Below the pieces are notes generated by a model. That model was not told where the DNA came from. It ran no database searches and was given only the letters and a program-made list of their open reading frames with translations. DNA of 64,000 nucleotides from Rhodobacteraceae bacterium QY30 (GTDB lineage Bacteria > Pseudomonadota > Alphaproteobacteria > Rhodobacterales > Rhodobacteraceae): the NCBI GenBank assembly GCA_002356635.1, contig CP023454.1:2650501-2714500 (forward strand), given 5' to 3'. The position numbers and the translations under genes are program-made. Each line of letters begins with the position of its first letter. Position 1 is the first letter of the stretch. Positions 36,273-45,825 of the stretch are shown piece after piece.

Positions 36273-36289
36273 ATGTTGCAGTGCAGCAT
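36273..36289. promoter_or_regulatory. Candidate PhaR operator between phaC and phaZ
   Basis: The 17-base near-palindrome ATGTTGCAGTGCAGCAT has one mismatched pair around a central G. It contains minus-strand TGCTGCACTGC (36288-36278), identical to the site before phaR. It lies 13 bases from the phaC start, downstream of a TATATT -10-like box at 36308-36303 on the minus strand, and 60 bases from the phaZ start. Confidence 0.6.
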
Positions 36290-36348
36290 AGATTTCCGAT
36301 TCTAATATAACCAGAAGTCTATTTCGAACGAATCATCAATGCACAGGA

Positions 36349-37626
36349 ATGATGATGAAGGGCATGGAAACCTATGACCTGATGGAAAGCATCAGGAACA
36401 CCAACGAATGGCTGGGGGCTTCTGCCCGCGCCATGGCTTCCTATCCGGTCTGGGGCCTGTTTCCACACCCGCTTTTCAAAGTCATGTCCGCCTGGGGCCG
36501 TGTCACCGAACGCAGTTTCGCGCGCATGGTCATCAAGCCCGACTGGGGCATCAATGCCATCGTCGGGGAAGACGGCCGCGATCACCTTGTGTCCACCGAA
36601 ACCGTTGTCCATCGCCCTTTCGGTGACCTGATCCATTTCCGCGTCTCGGGGCGTGAACCCCGGTCCCGCCGCGTCCTCCTTGTCGCGCCCATGTCCGGGC
36701 ACTACGCAACGCTCCTCCGCTCCACGGTCGCCAGTCTGCTGCCCGATTGTGAAGTTTATGTCACGGACTGGCGAAATGCCCGTGACATTCCGGTCAGCGA
36801 AGGCAAGTTCGACATCGAGGATTACACCCTCTACCTGGTCGATTTCATGCGCCACCTCGGGCCGGACATCAACGTCATCGCCGTCTGCCAGCCGGTGCCC
36901 CTGACCCTGGCCGCAACCGCCTATCTGGCCGAGATCGACCCCGAGGCGCAGCCGCGCACGCTGACGCTGATCGGCGGGCCGGTCGACCCCGATGCCGCAC
37001 CGACCGAGGTCACCGACTTCGGCAACCGCATGACGATGGGCCAGCTGGAACACCTGGCCATCCAGCGCGTCGGCTTCAAGTACGCGGGCGCCGGACGGCT
37101 GGTCTACCCCGGCCTGTTGCAACTGGCCTCGTTCATCTCGATGAACGCGGACACCCATACCCGCGCCTTCCAGGACCAGATCATCCGCGCGGCGAAGGGC
37201 GAAGCCAGCGAACGCGACAAGCACAACCGCTTCTACGACGAATACCTGTCGGTCATGGACATGACGGCCGAATTCTACCTGTCGACGGTCGAACGTGTCT
37301 TCAAGAAGCGCGAAATCGCCACCAATGCCTTCGTGGTGGATGGTCGCCGCGTCGATGCCTCGCGGATCACCGATGTGGCGGTGATGGTGGTCGAGGGCGA
37401 GAAGGACGACATCTCGGCGCCGGGTCAGTGCCTGGCGGCGCTCGACCTGTGCTCCAGCCTGCCTGCGGCCAAGAAGGCCAGCCACCTGGAGCCGAACGCC
37501 GGCCACTACGGCATCTTCGCCGGCAATTCATGGCGGACCAACATCCGTCCGCTGGTGCTGGATTTCCTGGACCGCAACAACAGCCAGGCCCCGCGGACCA
37601 AACGCCCGACGATCCGCGCCGTCTGA
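36349..37626 (+). CDS. phaZ: Intracellular polyhydroxyalkanoate depolymerase
   Basis: The 425-residue protein is an intracellular PhaZ that mobilises stored PHB. It has an alpha/beta hydrolase fold with the nucleophile in AVCQPVP (Cys180 counted from the first ATG), as in Ralstonia/Paracoccus-type depolymerases where Cys replaces Ser. The N-terminal half has FPHPLFKVMSAWGRVTERSF. Several ATGs lie close together (36349, 36352, 36364) and the exact start is uncertain. It is divergent from phaC across a shared 88-base region with a PhaR-type site. Confidence 0.93.
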   Translation: MMMKGMETYDLMESIRNTNEWLGASARAMASYPVWGLFPHPLFKVMSAWGRVTERSFARMVIKPDWGINAIVGEDGRDHLVSTETVVHRPFGDLIHFRVSGREPRSRRVLLVAPMSGHYATLLRSTVASLLPDCEVYVTDWRNARDIPVSEGKFDIEDYTLYLVDFMRHLGPDINVIAVCQPVPLTLAATAYLAEIDPEAQPRTLTLIGGPVDPDAAPTEVTDFGNRMTMGQLEHLAIQRVGFKYAGAGRLVYPGLLQLASFISMNADTHTRAFQDQIIRAAKGEASERDKHNRFYDEYLSVMDMTAEFYLSTVERVFKKREIATNAFVVDGRRVDASRITDVAVMVVEGEKDDISAPGQCLAALDLCSSLPAAKKASHLEPNAGHYGIFAGNSWRTNIRPLVLDFLDRNNSQAPRTKRPTIRAV

Positions 37627-37641
37627 CGGCGAAATCGCCAG

Positions 37642-37664
37642 GTCCGGCCCGACGGGGGCCGGAC
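37642..37664. terminator. Hairpin between convergent phaZ and hydrolase genes
   Basis: The perfect 9-bp stem GTCCGGCCC/GGGCCGGAC with a 5-base loop lies in the 58-base gap between the two convergent stops. It lacks a T tract, so it may be a Rho-assisted or stabilising structure rather than a strict intrinsic terminator. Confidence 0.4.
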
Positions 37665-37684
37665 GGATGGGGAAAACGCAGGGC

Positions 37685-38434
37685 TCAGCCCTTGGCCCGC
37701 GACAACACCTCTTCGACCGACCGCAGGATCAGCGCCAGGCAGTCGGGCGTGGAGAAGCGATGGTCGGCATCCTTCACCAGCGTCAATCGCAGGTCTGGAC
37801 CCGTGGCATGGGCCAGAAGGCGCAGGGCCACGGACATGTCCACGTCGGCGTCCGCCGTGCCCTGCAGGAACCGGACCGGGAACGGCAGGGGAAGCGGGCT
37901 GCGCAGAACCAGATTGGCCCGCCCCTCCTCGATCAGGCGGCGGGTGATGATGTAGGGCTCATCCGAATAGTCCGACGGCAGGGCCACCCGCCCGGTCGTG
38001 ACCAGTTCGTCCCGCTGCTCGGCGGAAAATCCGGCCCACATGCTGTCTTCGGTGAAATCGGGCGCGGCCGCCACCGTGACCAGTCCGGCCACCCGGTTCT
38101 GCAACCGCTGTGTCATCAGAAGCGATATCCAGCCACCCATCGACGAGCCGACCAGAACAACCGGCCCCGAAGTCAGCGCCCCGATCGCCGCTTCGGCATC
38201 CGCCGCCCAGGTACCGATGCATCCATCGAGGAAATCACCGGACGATTCCCCGTGGCCGGAATAATCGAACCGCAGGAAGGCGCGGCCCGTTTCCCGCGCC
38301 CAGGCCTCCAGCGCCAGCGCCTTGGTGCCCAGCATGTCCGAGCGGAACCCCCCAAGGAACACCACCCATGGCCCCTGCCCTTCGGTACGGTTGTAGGCAA
38401 TCCGCCGTCCGTTCACGTCCAGATAGTCGGTCAT
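37685..38434 (-). CDS. Alpha/beta hydrolase
   Basis: The 249-residue protein is a serine hydrolase: oxyanion region VFLGGFRSDM near residue 27, FDYSGHGESSG near 57, nucleophile elbow GSSMGG near 96-101, catalytic Asp in QGTADADV and His in KDADHRFS near 225. The pattern resembles ABHD10-like thioesterases. The substrate is unknown. It is convergent with phaZ and divergent from thrS and may or may not relate to PHA metabolism. Confidence 0.87.
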   Translation of the reverse strand: MTDYLDVNGRRIAYNRTEGQGPWVVFLGGFRSDMLGTKALALEAWARETGRAFLRFDYSGHGESSGDFLDGCIGTWAADAEAAIGALTSGPVVLVGSSMGGWISLLMTQRLQNRVAGLVTVAAAPDFTEDSMWAGFSAEQRDELVTTGRVALPSDYSDEPYIITRRLIEEGRANLVLRSPLPLPFPVRFLQGTADADVDMSVALRLLAHATGPDLRLTLVKDADHRFSTPDCLALILRSVEEVLSRAKG

Positions 38435-38501
38435 CCCTACCCCTTTGCGTCACCTGCCGCTGCCTAGCACCGAATGCCGCGCCGCACAAATGGCGCGGGC
38501 G

Positions 38502-38530
38502 TTGACATCCCGGCGCCAGCGCGGGATAGA
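38502..38530 (+). promoter_or_regulatory. Candidate thrS promoter
   Basis: A consensus -35 TTGACA (38502-38507) is followed after 17 bases by GATAGA (38525-38530). It lies 65 bases upstream of the thrS start, with no other gene on this strand in between. Confidence 0.6.
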
Positions 38531-38594
38531 GGCGCGAGACATAACCCGCAACCGGGCGCACCCGTAGGCGCCAAACCGACGAGGAGAATGGCCC

Positions 38595-40541
38595 ATGAGC
38601 CAGATTTCCCTGACATTCCCCGATGGCAACCGCCGCGAATTCGCCCGCGGCGTGACCGCCGCCGAAGTGGCGACGGCGATTGCGCCCTCGCTGGGCAAGG
38701 CCGCGATTTCAGCCAGCGTTGATGGCAAGCACTACGACCTGCAATGGCCGATCAACCAGGACGCCAGCATCGCCATCCACACGATGAAGGATGACGCGCA
38801 GGCGCTGGAACTGATCCGGCACGACTTTGCCCACGTCATGGCCCGCGCCGTCCAGAAGCTTTGGCCCGAGGTCAAGGTCACCATCGGCCCGGTGGTGGAA
38901 AACGGCTGGTATTACGATTTCGACCGGGACGAGCCCTTCACGCCCGAAGACCTGGGCCTGATCGAAAAGGAAATGAAGGCGATCATCAACGAACGCGACC
39001 CGGTCAAGACTGAGGTCTGGGACCGTTCGCGGGCGATCGCGCATTACATCAAGAAGAACGAACCCTTCAAGGTCGAGCTGATCGAGGCGATCCCGGGGGA
39101 TGAGCCTCTGCGCATGTATTGGCACGGCCATTGGCAGGACCTGTGCCGCGGCCCGCACCTTCAGCACACCGGCCAGCTTCCGGCCGATGCCTTCAAGCTG
39201 ATGTCGGTGGCCGGTGCCTATTGGCGCGGCGATCACCGCAACAAGCAGCTTCAGCGCATCTACGGCGTCGCCTTCAAGAAGCGCGAGGATCTGAAGGCTT
39301 ATGTCACCATGCTGGAAGAGGCCGCGAAACGCGACCACCGCAAGCTGGGCCGCGAGATGGAGCTGTTCCACCTTCAGGAAGAAGCCCCCGGCATGGTCTT
39401 CTGGCACCCGAACGGCTGGACGGTCTACCGCACGCTGGAAGACTACATGCGCCGCCGTCTGCGCAGCGCCGGCTACAAGGAAATCCGCACACCGCAGGTG
39501 GTGGACCGGGTGCTGTGGGAACGCTCGGGCCACTGGGAAGCCTACCGCGAAAACATGTTCCTTGTCGAAGTCGACGAGGAAGGCGCGAAGGAAAAGCGCA
39601 TCAACGCGCTGAAGCCGATGAACTGCCCCTGCCATGTGCAGGTCTACAACCACGGCCTGAAATCCTACCGCGACCTGCCGCTGCGGCTGGCGGAATTCGG
39701 GTCCTGCCACCGCTACGAAAGCTCGGGCTCGATGCACGGGCTGATGCGGGTGCGCGGCTTCGTGCAGGACGATGCGCATATCTTCGCGACCGAAGACCAG
39801 CTTGAAGCCGAATGCGCGGGCTTCCTGTCGCTGCTGGCCAGCGTCTACAAGGACCTGGGATTCGAGAAATTCGACATCAAGCTGTCGACCCGGCCCGAAG
39901 TGCGGGTCGGATCGGACGCGATCTGGGACAAGGCCGAAACCGCGCTGGCGCAGGCCATCGAAAAGGCCGGCTATGCCTATACCGTCAACCCGGGCGATGG
40001 CGCATTCTACGGGCCGAAGCTCGATTTCAAGCTGACCGACGCCATCGGGCGCGAATGGCAGTGCGGCACATTCCAGGCCGATTTCAACCTGCCGGTGCGT
40101 CTGGGCGCGGAATATGTGGGCGAGGATGGCGCCAAGCATCATCCGGTGATGCTGCACCGCGCGATCCTCGGGTCGTTCGAACGCTTCATCGGCATCCTGA
40201 TCGAAAACTACGCCGGCAAGTTCCCCTTCTGGCTGGCGCCGCGGCAGGTGGTCGTGGCCTCGATCGTGTCGGATGCGGATGACTATGTGAACGAGATCAC
40301 CGAAAAGCTGCGCGCCGCGGGCATCCGGGCCGAAGCCGACACCCGGAACGAAAAGATCAATTACAAGGTCCGCGAACATTCGCTGGGCAAAGTCCCGGTC
40401 CTGCTGGCCATCGGCATGAAGGAAGTCGAGGAGCGCACGGTGTCGCTGCGCCGCCTCGGCGACACGCAGACGGCAACGCTGGGCCTCGACATGGCGATCG
40501 CCGGGCTGATGGCCGAAGCCACCCCGCCCGACCTGCGCTGA
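38595..40541 (+). CDS. thrS: Threonine--tRNA ligase
   Basis: The 648-residue enzyme charges tRNA-Thr and is complete. It has a TGS domain (about 1-63), the editing/second additional domain with HDFAHVMA near 75, the class II catalytic core with MNCPCHVQ (zinc-binding Cys) near 340, motif 2 ([12 protein letters not shown]) and a C-terminal anticodon-binding domain. The start ATG at 38595 follows gaggag. An upstream promoter and a downstream terminator frame it as a single-gene transcript. Confidence 0.97.
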   Translation: MSQISLTFPDGNRREFARGVTAAEVATAIAPSLGKAAISASVDGKHYDLQWPINQDASIAIHTMKDDAQALELIRHDFAHVMARAVQKLWPEVKVTIGPVVENGWYYDFDRDEPFTPEDLGLIEKEMKAIINERDPVKTEVWDRSRAIAHYIKKNEPFKVELIEAIPGDEPLRMYWHGHWQDLCRGPHLQHTGQLPADAFKLMSVAGAYWRGDHRNKQLQRIYGVAFKKREDLKAYVTMLEEAAKRDHRKLGREMELFHLQEEAPGMVFWHPNGWTVYRTLEDYMRRRLRSAGYKEIRTPQVVDRVLWERSGHWEAYRENMFLVEVDEEGAKEKRINALKPMNCPCHVQVYNHGLKSYRDLPLRLAEFGSCHRYESSGSMHGLMRVRGFVQDDAHIFATEDQLEAECAGFLSLLASVYKDLGFEKFDIKLSTRPEVRVGSDAIWDKAETALAQAIEKAGYAYTVNPGDGAFYGPKLDFKLTDAIGREWQCGTFQADFNLPVRLGAEYVGEDGAKHHPVMLHRAILGSFERFIGILIENYAGKFPFWLAPRQVVVASIVSDADDYVNEITEKLRAAGIRAEADTRNEKINYKVREHSLGKVPVLLAIGMKEVEERTVSLRRLGDTQTATLGLDMAIAGLMAEATPPDLR

Positions 40542-40568
40542 CGCGCGCTCATCTTGCGCCATGATCGA

Positions 40569-40606
40569 CACTGCGGCCTGCCCCGGCCGCAGTGCTTGAT
40601 TTTTTA
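40569..40606 (+). terminator. Rho-independent terminator after thrS
   Basis: The stem CACTGCGGCC/GGCCGCAGTG with a 6-base loop is followed by cttgattttttac. It separates thrS from the cold shock gene. Confidence 0.85.
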
Positions 40607-40749
40607 CGAAAATGCGACATCATTCCGCTCGCGTGACCGCGGACTTTCCTGATGCCTCCCCTACACGGGCTGTCGGCTACCGAAAGATTTGGCTGCACGG
40701 CCTGGCGGCAATCCTGCCGACGGGAAGACTGGAATGGGAGAGAACAGGG

Positions 40750-40956
40750 ATGGCTACCGGAACCGTGAAATGGTTCAACACCACCAAGGGCTTTGGCTTC
40801 ATCGCGCCGGATGATGGCGGCAAGGATGTGTTCGTGCACATCTCGGCGGTCGAGCGTGCGGGCCTGAAGGGCCTGAACGACAACCAGAAGATTTCCTACG
40901 AACTGCAGTCCGGCCGCGACGGCCGGTCTTCGGCAAGCGAACTGAAACTGCTCTGA
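40750..40956 (+). CDS. Cold shock protein, CspA family
   Basis: The 68-residue protein is a single cold-shock domain with both RNA-binding motifs: KGFGFI (RNP1, about 14-19) and DVFVHIS (RNP2, about 27-33). It binds single-stranded nucleic acid and melts mRNA structure. The frame is open further upstream, but the ATG at 40750 matches the family start. About 140 bases separate it from the thrS terminator, so a long 5' leader as in other csp genes is likely. Confidence 0.95.
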   Translation: MATGTVKWFNTTKGFGFIAPDDGGKDVFVHISAVERAGLKGLNDNQKISYELQSGRDGRSSASELKLL

Positions 40957-40973
40957 TCTTTTGCGTTTCGCAA

Positions 40974-41006
40974 ACAGGACGGCCCGCCCCCCGCGCGGGC
41001 CGTTTT
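40974..41006 (+). terminator. Rho-independent terminator after cold shock gene
   Basis: The stem ACGGCCCGC/GCGGGCCGT with a C-rich loop is followed by tttc. It lies between the cold shock gene and the convergent ArsC-like gene. Confidence 0.7.
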
Positions 41007-41332
41007 CATGTCAGCAACGCCGCTTGAACATCGGACCCGAAGCCCAGGTACAGCACGCCGTCCCGGTCGATCACGGGGCGCTTCATCAACGTCGGGTGGC
41101 GGGCCAGCAGGGTGTCCGGGTCCGACTGGCGCTCGGTTTCGGACAAGCCGCGCCATGTGGTCGACGCCCGGTTGACCAGCTTGTCACCGAACCGGGCCAG
41201 GAATGCCGCGCGCTGATCCTCGGTCAGGGGCTCGTCCCGAACGTCTTGCAGGCGCACCGGCCGCCCGGTGGCCGAAAGGGCCTTCATCGCCTTGCGGCAG
41301 GTGTCGCAGGTGGAAAGTCCGTAAAGGATCAT
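41006..41332 (-). CDS. ArsC/Spx family thioredoxin-fold protein
   Basis: The 108-residue protein is an ArsC/Spx-type thioredoxin fold. It starts MILYGLSTCDTCRKA, with a CxxC pair at residues 9 and 12, and ends with RPVIDRDGVLYLGFG, as in YffB/Spx-like members. True arsenate reductase would have a CX5R-type site instead; here the CDTCRK arrangement and the lack of ars genes make arsenate reduction unlikely. Function otherwise unknown. Confidence 0.85.
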   Translation of the reverse strand: MILYGLSTCDTCRKAMKALSATGRPVRLQDVRDEPLTEDQRAAFLARFGDKLVNRASTTWRGLSETERQSDPDTLLARHPTLMKRPVIDRDGVLYLGFGSDVQAALLT

Positions 41333-41648
41333 GCTGTTCGCCCCGTCCGGCAGTCGTCGCAGGTTCCGCGAACTCTATCTGCCCCGCCCTCCGATGAACA
41401 AGCGGCAAGCCGGCCCCAGGTCACGCATCCGTGATTCGCCGTGCGCGAGTTCCCTTCGATCGCCATGCCAAAGGAGCGCGGGCATTGTCTCTGCGAACTG
41501 GGTAGATCTGCGCCATGGCATTTTTCGTCCACGTCAGGACGGAGAGTATCGCCCGCCAGTTGTGCTGAGTCCGCACGCTACCTGCTGTCTAAAATGCTGA
41601 AAATGCGGTAGAAATAGGGCAACTTGGTGTGCATTAAGGGGTAGAATA
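41333..41648. other. Intergenic region before the VPLPA-CTERM gene
   Basis: This 316-base stretch separates the divergent ArsC-like and VPLPA-CTERM genes. The last 70 bases are noticeably AT-richer and probably hold the promoter of the latter. No tRNA, sRNA-like hairpin or conserved ORF was recognised. Confidence 0.4.
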
Positions 41649-42317
41649 ATGAACCAGTTTGTAAAAGTTGCAGCCTTGGCCGCTTCGGTCGCTCTTGCGG
41701 GCGCCACCTCTGCCGCCGCGTTGACCTACAACTTCACCAACGTCACGAACAACAATGCAACCAACGCCGCCGCGGGTGCGGCGCAGTTGTCCGTCGACGT
41801 TACCGATGCCGGCGCGGGCAAGGTCGCCTTCACCTTCAACAACGCGGGTCCGCTGGCCTCGTCGATCACCGACATCTACTGGGACGACCAGTCGGGCAGC
41901 CTTGGCACCCGGGGCGCCATCACCGCCTCGACCGGGGTCAGCTATTCTTGGGGCGCAAGCCCCGGCAACCTGCCGGGCGGCAACACCATCGGCTTCTCGG
42001 TCAGCCCGAGGGGCGCCGCTGCCGACAGCGATACCCCGATCCAGCCCATGGGCGTGAACCCGGGCGAATGGGTCAAGCTGATCTGGTCCCTGGCTTCGGG
42101 CAAAACCTATGCCGACGTCCTGGCCGCGCTGAACTTCGGCGGCGACCGCGCCGGCTCGATGCGGATCGGAATCCACGTGCAGGGTTTCTCGAACGGCGGG
42201 TCCGAGTCCTTCGTGAACAGCACCCCGCCGGCGCCGGTTCCGGTTCCGGCTGCGGGGTTGCTGCTGGCAGCCGGTCTGGGTGCAATGGGCGTGATGCGCC
42301 GCCGCCGCAAGGCCTGA
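41649..42317 (+). CDS. Exported protein with VPLPA-CTERM sorting signal
   Basis: The 222-residue protein has a signal peptide (MNQFVKVAALAASVALAGAT, cleavage near residue 24) and a C-terminal sorting signal: PAPVPVPAAGLLLAAGLGAMGVMRRRRKA split as proline-rich motif, hydrophobic helix and Arg cluster. This is the VPLPA-CTERM variant of PEP-CTERM found in Rhodobacterales, which is processed by an exosortase and exported, often with polysaccharide. The mature part is Gly/Asn/Thr-rich and beta-like. No exosortase lies in the window. Confidence 0.9.
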   Translation: MNQFVKVAALAASVALAGATSAAALTYNFTNVTNNNATNAAAGAAQLSVDVTDAGAGKVAFTFNNAGPLASSITDIYWDDQSGSLGTRGAITASTGVSYSWGASPGNLPGGNTIGFSVSPRGAAADSDTPIQPMGVNPGEWVKLIWSLASGKTYADVLAALNFGGDRAGSMRIGIHVQGFSNGGSESFVNSTPPAPVPVPAAGLLLAAGLGAMGVMRRRRKA

Positions 42318-42337
42318 CGACCGTCATCAACTCAAGG

Positions 42338-42362
42338 AAAGAGGGGCCCTTGGCCCCTCTTT
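42338..42362 (+). terminator. Rho-independent terminator after VPLPA-CTERM gene
   Basis: The stem AAAGAGGGGCC/GGCCCCTCTTT with a short loop is followed by ttcttgc. It lies directly downstream of the stop codon. Confidence 0.8.
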
Positions 42363-42427
42363 CTTGCGTTCAAGCGCAGCGATGGATCGGACCGGCGACC
42401 GTTCGCGGGGCTGAAATCGGGGGAAAA

Positions 42428-42504
42428 TGGCGATCCCACGAGGACTCGAACCCCGAACCTGCTGATTAGAAGTCAGCTGCTCTATCCAGTTGAGCTATGG
42501 GACC
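42428..42504 (-). tRNA. tRNA-Arg (anticodon TCT)
   Basis: On the minus strand the gene runs GGTCCCA ... TGGGATC-G-CCA with one G-T pair in the acceptor stem. The anticodon stem CTGAC/GTCAG-like arm carries TCT in the loop cTTCTAAt, and the T arm GGTTCGAGTCC is intact. CCA is encoded. Confidence 0.95.
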
Positions 42505-42566
42505 ACAACAGACTTCTGCGCGAAAGCGGCGGGCGGATCAAGTCCGCCAGCGCGGGAAGGCTGGGG

Positions 42567-42878
42567 TCAGTGCGTCCAGGCGCCCTTGCGGTCGGTCGCG
42601 AAGTTTTCGCCGTATCCACGCGGGCGGACGACGGGCGCGCGGGTCTGGGGTTCGGTCACGTCCAGTTCCAGGCCCTTTTCTCGGGCGTAGGCTTCGGCTT
42701 CCTCGCGGGTGTCGAAGCGCAGCCGGACCTGGCTTTGCGTGTCGCCCGAACCGGTCCAGCCCATCAGGGGGTCGATCTCGCGGCTGGTGGCCGGCGCATA
42801 GACCAGAACCCAATGCTTGGTCTTGGCCGTGCCCGATTGCATGGCATTGCGGGAAGGCTGATAGATACGCGCACGCAT
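42567..42878 (-). CDS. NADH dehydrogenase (complex I) accessory subunit, NDUFS4/ETC type
   Basis: The 103-residue protein is the bacterial homolog of the 18 kDa NDUFS4 subunit, present in alphaproteobacterial complex I. It starts [19 protein letters not shown] and contains LVYAP and the typical [12 protein letters not shown]...[13 protein letters not shown] segments. It is a supernumerary subunit that stabilises the NADH-binding arm. As in related genomes it lies away from the nuo operon, next to uvrB on the opposite strand. Confidence 0.92.
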   Translation of the reverse strand: MRARIYQPSRNAMQSGTAKTKHWVLVYAPATSREIDPLMGWTGSGDTQSQVRLRFDTREEAEAYAREKGLELDVTEPQTRAPVVRPRGYGENFATDRKGAWTH

Positions 42879-43013
42879 GGCAGACTCCTTGGATTGCCTG
42901 CGTTATCGCCAAAGACCCTGCCCAAGGCAAGAGCGGCCATCCCGCATCGGGCCTTGAACCGGAACATAAAGCGATCATCTTTACGAAGCCCACCCGCACG
43001 TCCCGGAGATGAG

Positions 43014-45197
43014 ATGCCGCACAACAATACCAACATGCCGATCTCTCGGCCCGACGTGCTGACACGGCCCAAGCTGGAAGGGGGCCGCCGCTTTGTGCTG
43101 AAGACCGAGTTCGAACCGGCGGGCGACCAGCCGACGGCGATCGCGGAACTGGCCGGCGGCATCGTAAACGGCGACCGCGACCAGGTGCTTCTGGGCGCCA
43201 CCGGCACCGGCAAGACCTTCACCATGGCCAAGGTCATCGAACAGACGCAACGCCCGGCAATCATTCTGGCGCCGAACAAGACGCTTGCCGCCCAGCTTTA
43301 CGGAGAATTCAAAAGCTTTTTCCCCGACAATGCCGTCGAATATTTCGTGAGCTATTACGACTACTACCAGCCCGAAGCCTACGTCGCCCGCACCGACACC
43401 TTCATCGAGAAGGAAAGCCAGATCAACGAACAGATCGACCGGATGCGCCATTCGGCCACCCGGGCGCTTTTGGAACGCGATGACGTGATCATCGTGGCCT
43501 CGGTCAGTTGCATCTACGGCATCGGGTCGGTCGAAACCTATTCGGCCATGACGCAGGACCTGATGGTCGGGCAGCTTTACGACACCCGCAAGTTCATCCA
43601 GGAACTGGTGGCCCAGCAGTATCGACGGCTGGAAGCAGCGTTCCAGCGCGGGTCGTTCCGGGTGCGCGGCGATGTGATCGAGGTCTGGCCCGCGCACCTG
43701 GAAGACCGCGCCTGGCGGTTTTCCTTCTTCGGGGAAGAGCTGGAAAGCATCACCGAATTCGACCCGCTGACCGGTCACAAGACCGACAGCTTCAAGCAGA
43801 TCCGCATCTACGCCAACAGCCATTATGTGACGCCCCGCCCCACCATGCAGCAGGCGATCAAGGGTATTCGCACTGAACTGGCGCTGCGGCTGAAGCAGTT
43901 GAACGACGAAGGCAAACTGCTGGAGGCGCAACGGCTGGAACAACGCACCAACTTCGATCTGGAAATGCTGGAGGCGACGGGCGTCTGCAACGGGATCGAG
44001 AACTATTCGCGCTACCTGACCGGTCGTGCGCCGGGCGAACCGCCCCCCACGCTCTTCGAATTCATCCCCGACAACGCCATCGTCTTTGCCGACGAAAGCC
44101 ACGTCAGCGTGCCGCAAATCGGCGGGATGTATCGGGGCGACTACCGGCGCAAGTTCACGCTGGCCGAACACGGGTTCCGGCTCCCGTCCTGCATGGACAA
44201 CCGCCCCCTGAAGTTCGAGGAATGGGATGCGATGCGCCCGCAATCGGTCTTCGTGTCCGCCACTCCCGCCGCCTGGGAACTGGAACAGGCGGGCGGCGTC
44301 TTCACCGAACAGGTGATCCGCCCCACTGGCCTTCTGGACCCGGTGGTGGAAATCCGCCCGGTTGAAATGCAGGTCGACGACCTTCTGGACGAAATCCGCA
44401 AGGTGGCCGCCCAAGGGCTGCGTGTGCTTGTCACCACGCTGACCAAACGCATGGCCGAAGACTTGACCGAATATTTCCACGAACAGGGCATCCGCATCCG
44501 CTACATGCACAGCGATATCGACACGATCGAACGGATCGAGATCCTGCGCGATCTGCGGCTGGGGGCCTTTGACGTGCTGGTGGGGATCAACCTCTTGCGC
44601 GAGGGCCTGGATATTCCCGAATGCGGGCTGGTCGCGATCCTCGATGCCGACAAGGAAGGCTTCCTCAGGTCTGAAACCTCGCTGATCCAGACCATCGGAC
44701 GCGCGGCGCGGAACGCGGATGGGCGCGTGATCATGTACGCCGACCGGAACACCGGCAGCATGGAACGCGCGCTTGCCGAAACCAACCGCCGCCGTGAAAA
44801 GCAGATCGCCTATAATGAGGCGCATGGCATCACGCCCCAGACCGTCCGCAAGAACGTCGAGGACGTGCTGGCCGGGCTTTACAAGGGCGACACCGACATG
44901 GCGCGCGTCACGGCCAAGGTCGACAAGCCGCTGGTGGGCGCGAACCTCGCCGCACATCTGGATGCGCTGCGGCTGGCGATGCGCAAGGCCGCCGAGAACC
45001 TGGAATTCGAGGAAGCTGCGCGGCTGCGGGACGAGGTCAAGCGGCTGGAAGCGGTTGAACTTGCCGTGGCCGACGACCCGCTGGCACGTCAGTCCGCAGT
45101 CGAGGACGCGGTGGAAGAGGCCGTGAAGGCCAGCGGTCGTAGCACCGCCGGCCGGGCGGGGCAGCGGGGCGGCAACAAGCGGCGTTGGGGGAAGTAA
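43014..45197 (+). CDS. uvrB: Excinuclease ABC subunit B
   Basis: The 727-residue helicase-like damage recognition subunit of nucleotide excision repair is complete. Walker A GATGTGKT lies at residues 61-68, the beta-hairpin region with [10 protein letters not shown] near 120, helicase motifs VI near 540, and the C-terminal UVR domain (about 655-690, [15 protein letters not shown]) that contacts UvrC. The ATG at 43014 follows ggagatgag; a second ATG seven codons later is possible. No LexA box was identified with confidence upstream. Confidence 0.96.
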   Translation: MPHNNTNMPISRPDVLTRPKLEGGRRFVLKTEFEPAGDQPTAIAELAGGIVNGDRDQVLLGATGTGKTFTMAKVIEQTQRPAIILAPNKTLAAQLYGEFKSFFPDNAVEYFVSYYDYYQPEAYVARTDTFIEKESQINEQIDRMRHSATRALLERDDVIIVASVSCIYGIGSVETYSAMTQDLMVGQLYDTRKFIQELVAQQYRRLEAAFQRGSFRVRGDVIEVWPAHLEDRAWRFSFFGEELESITEFDPLTGHKTDSFKQIRIYANSHYVTPRPTMQQAIKGIRTELALRLKQLNDEGKLLEAQRLEQRTNFDLEMLEATGVCNGIENYSRYLTGRAPGEPPPTLFEFIPDNAIVFADESHVSVPQIGGMYRGDYRRKFTLAEHGFRLPSCMDNRPLKFEEWDAMRPQSVFVSATPAAWELEQAGGVFTEQVIRPTGLLDPVVEIRPVEMQVDDLLDEIRKVAAQGLRVLVTTLTKRMAEDLTEYFHEQGIRIRYMHSDIDTIERIEILRDLRLGAFDVLVGINLLREGLDIPECGLVAILDADKEGFLRSETSLIQTIGRAARNADGRVIMYADRNTGSMERALAETNRRREKQIAYNEAHGITPQTVRKNVEDVLAGLYKGDTDMARVTAKVDKPLVGANLAAHLDALRLAMRKAAENLEFEEAARLRDEVKRLEAVELAVADDPLARQSAVEDAVEEAVKASGRSTAGRAGQRGGNKRRWGK

Positions 45198-45240
45198 ACA
45201 GCCAGTTTCCGGCGTAAGCCTGCGCGCATTTCATCCGCCA

Positions 45241-45825
45241 TCACTTTGGGGCAGGCCGGCTATCCCCGTCGCGACCAAGGTCAAGGATGACCGCATCGTT
45301 CTGCAACCTGCCGCGGACCAGGAACCCCGGTTCGCCAATCATTGGATGGCTTTCGGCCCAGTCCCGATAACGGTCATTCGTCACGACCTGCGCCCCCAGG
45401 AACCGGGCGTCCTTCAGCAACAGCGGATCGGCCGGGGTGCCTTTTGGCGCGACCCGGACTTGGCGTTCATCAAGCCGCAGGTGTCGCGCCAGCCGCCCGG
45501 GCCCCAGGTAGCGGTCGGCCACCTTGTATCCGACATTGGCGTCAAACCAGACCAACGGCAAAAGACCCTGTGCCTTCACCTCGGACAGGACAGCGGCAAC
45601 CGTATCGAGCGTCGGCGGTCCTTCGGCCCAATGCATGACATTGGAACCGTCGATCACGACCCAGCGCGGTTCGGGCCGCTTCCGCAGACGAAAGAACCAC
45701 AGAATTAACCCGATCGACGCCAGCGCGGCCGCATAAAACATCCGTTCCGGGCGTAGCGGCTCGTCCAGCAAGGCATAGGCGGCCAGAGCGATGGAAAGCA
45801 GGAACGGCAGGCTGTATGTCAACAC
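45241..45825 (-). CDS. Membrane-anchored NYN/Zc3h12a-type ribonuclease domain protein
   Basis: The 194-residue protein starts with two hydrophobic segments (about 3-18 and 28-46), followed by a basic RLRKRPEP stretch and a NYN/PIN-like nuclease domain. The domain begins WVVIDGSNVMHW (catalytic Asp) and has VVWFD-like LVWFDANV, then KDARFLGAQVVTNDRYRDW with further acidic residues. Such domains cleave RNA with metal ions. Membrane tethering of an RNase is the interesting aspect; substrate unknown. Confidence 0.8.
   Translation of the reverse strand: MLTYSLPFLLSIALAAYALLDEPLRPERMFYAAALASIGLILWFFRLRKRPEPRWVVIDGSNVMHWAEGPPTLDTVAAVLSEVKAQGLLPLVWFDANVGYKVADRYLGPGRLARHLRLDERQVRVAPKGTPADPLLLKDARFLGAQVVTNDRYRDWAESHPMIGEPGFLVRGRLQNDAVILDLGRDGDSRPAPK

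Noticed and set aside
41006-41332. Arsenate reductase
   Set aside because: The motif is a CxxC of the Spx/YffB type, and there are no other arsenic genes.
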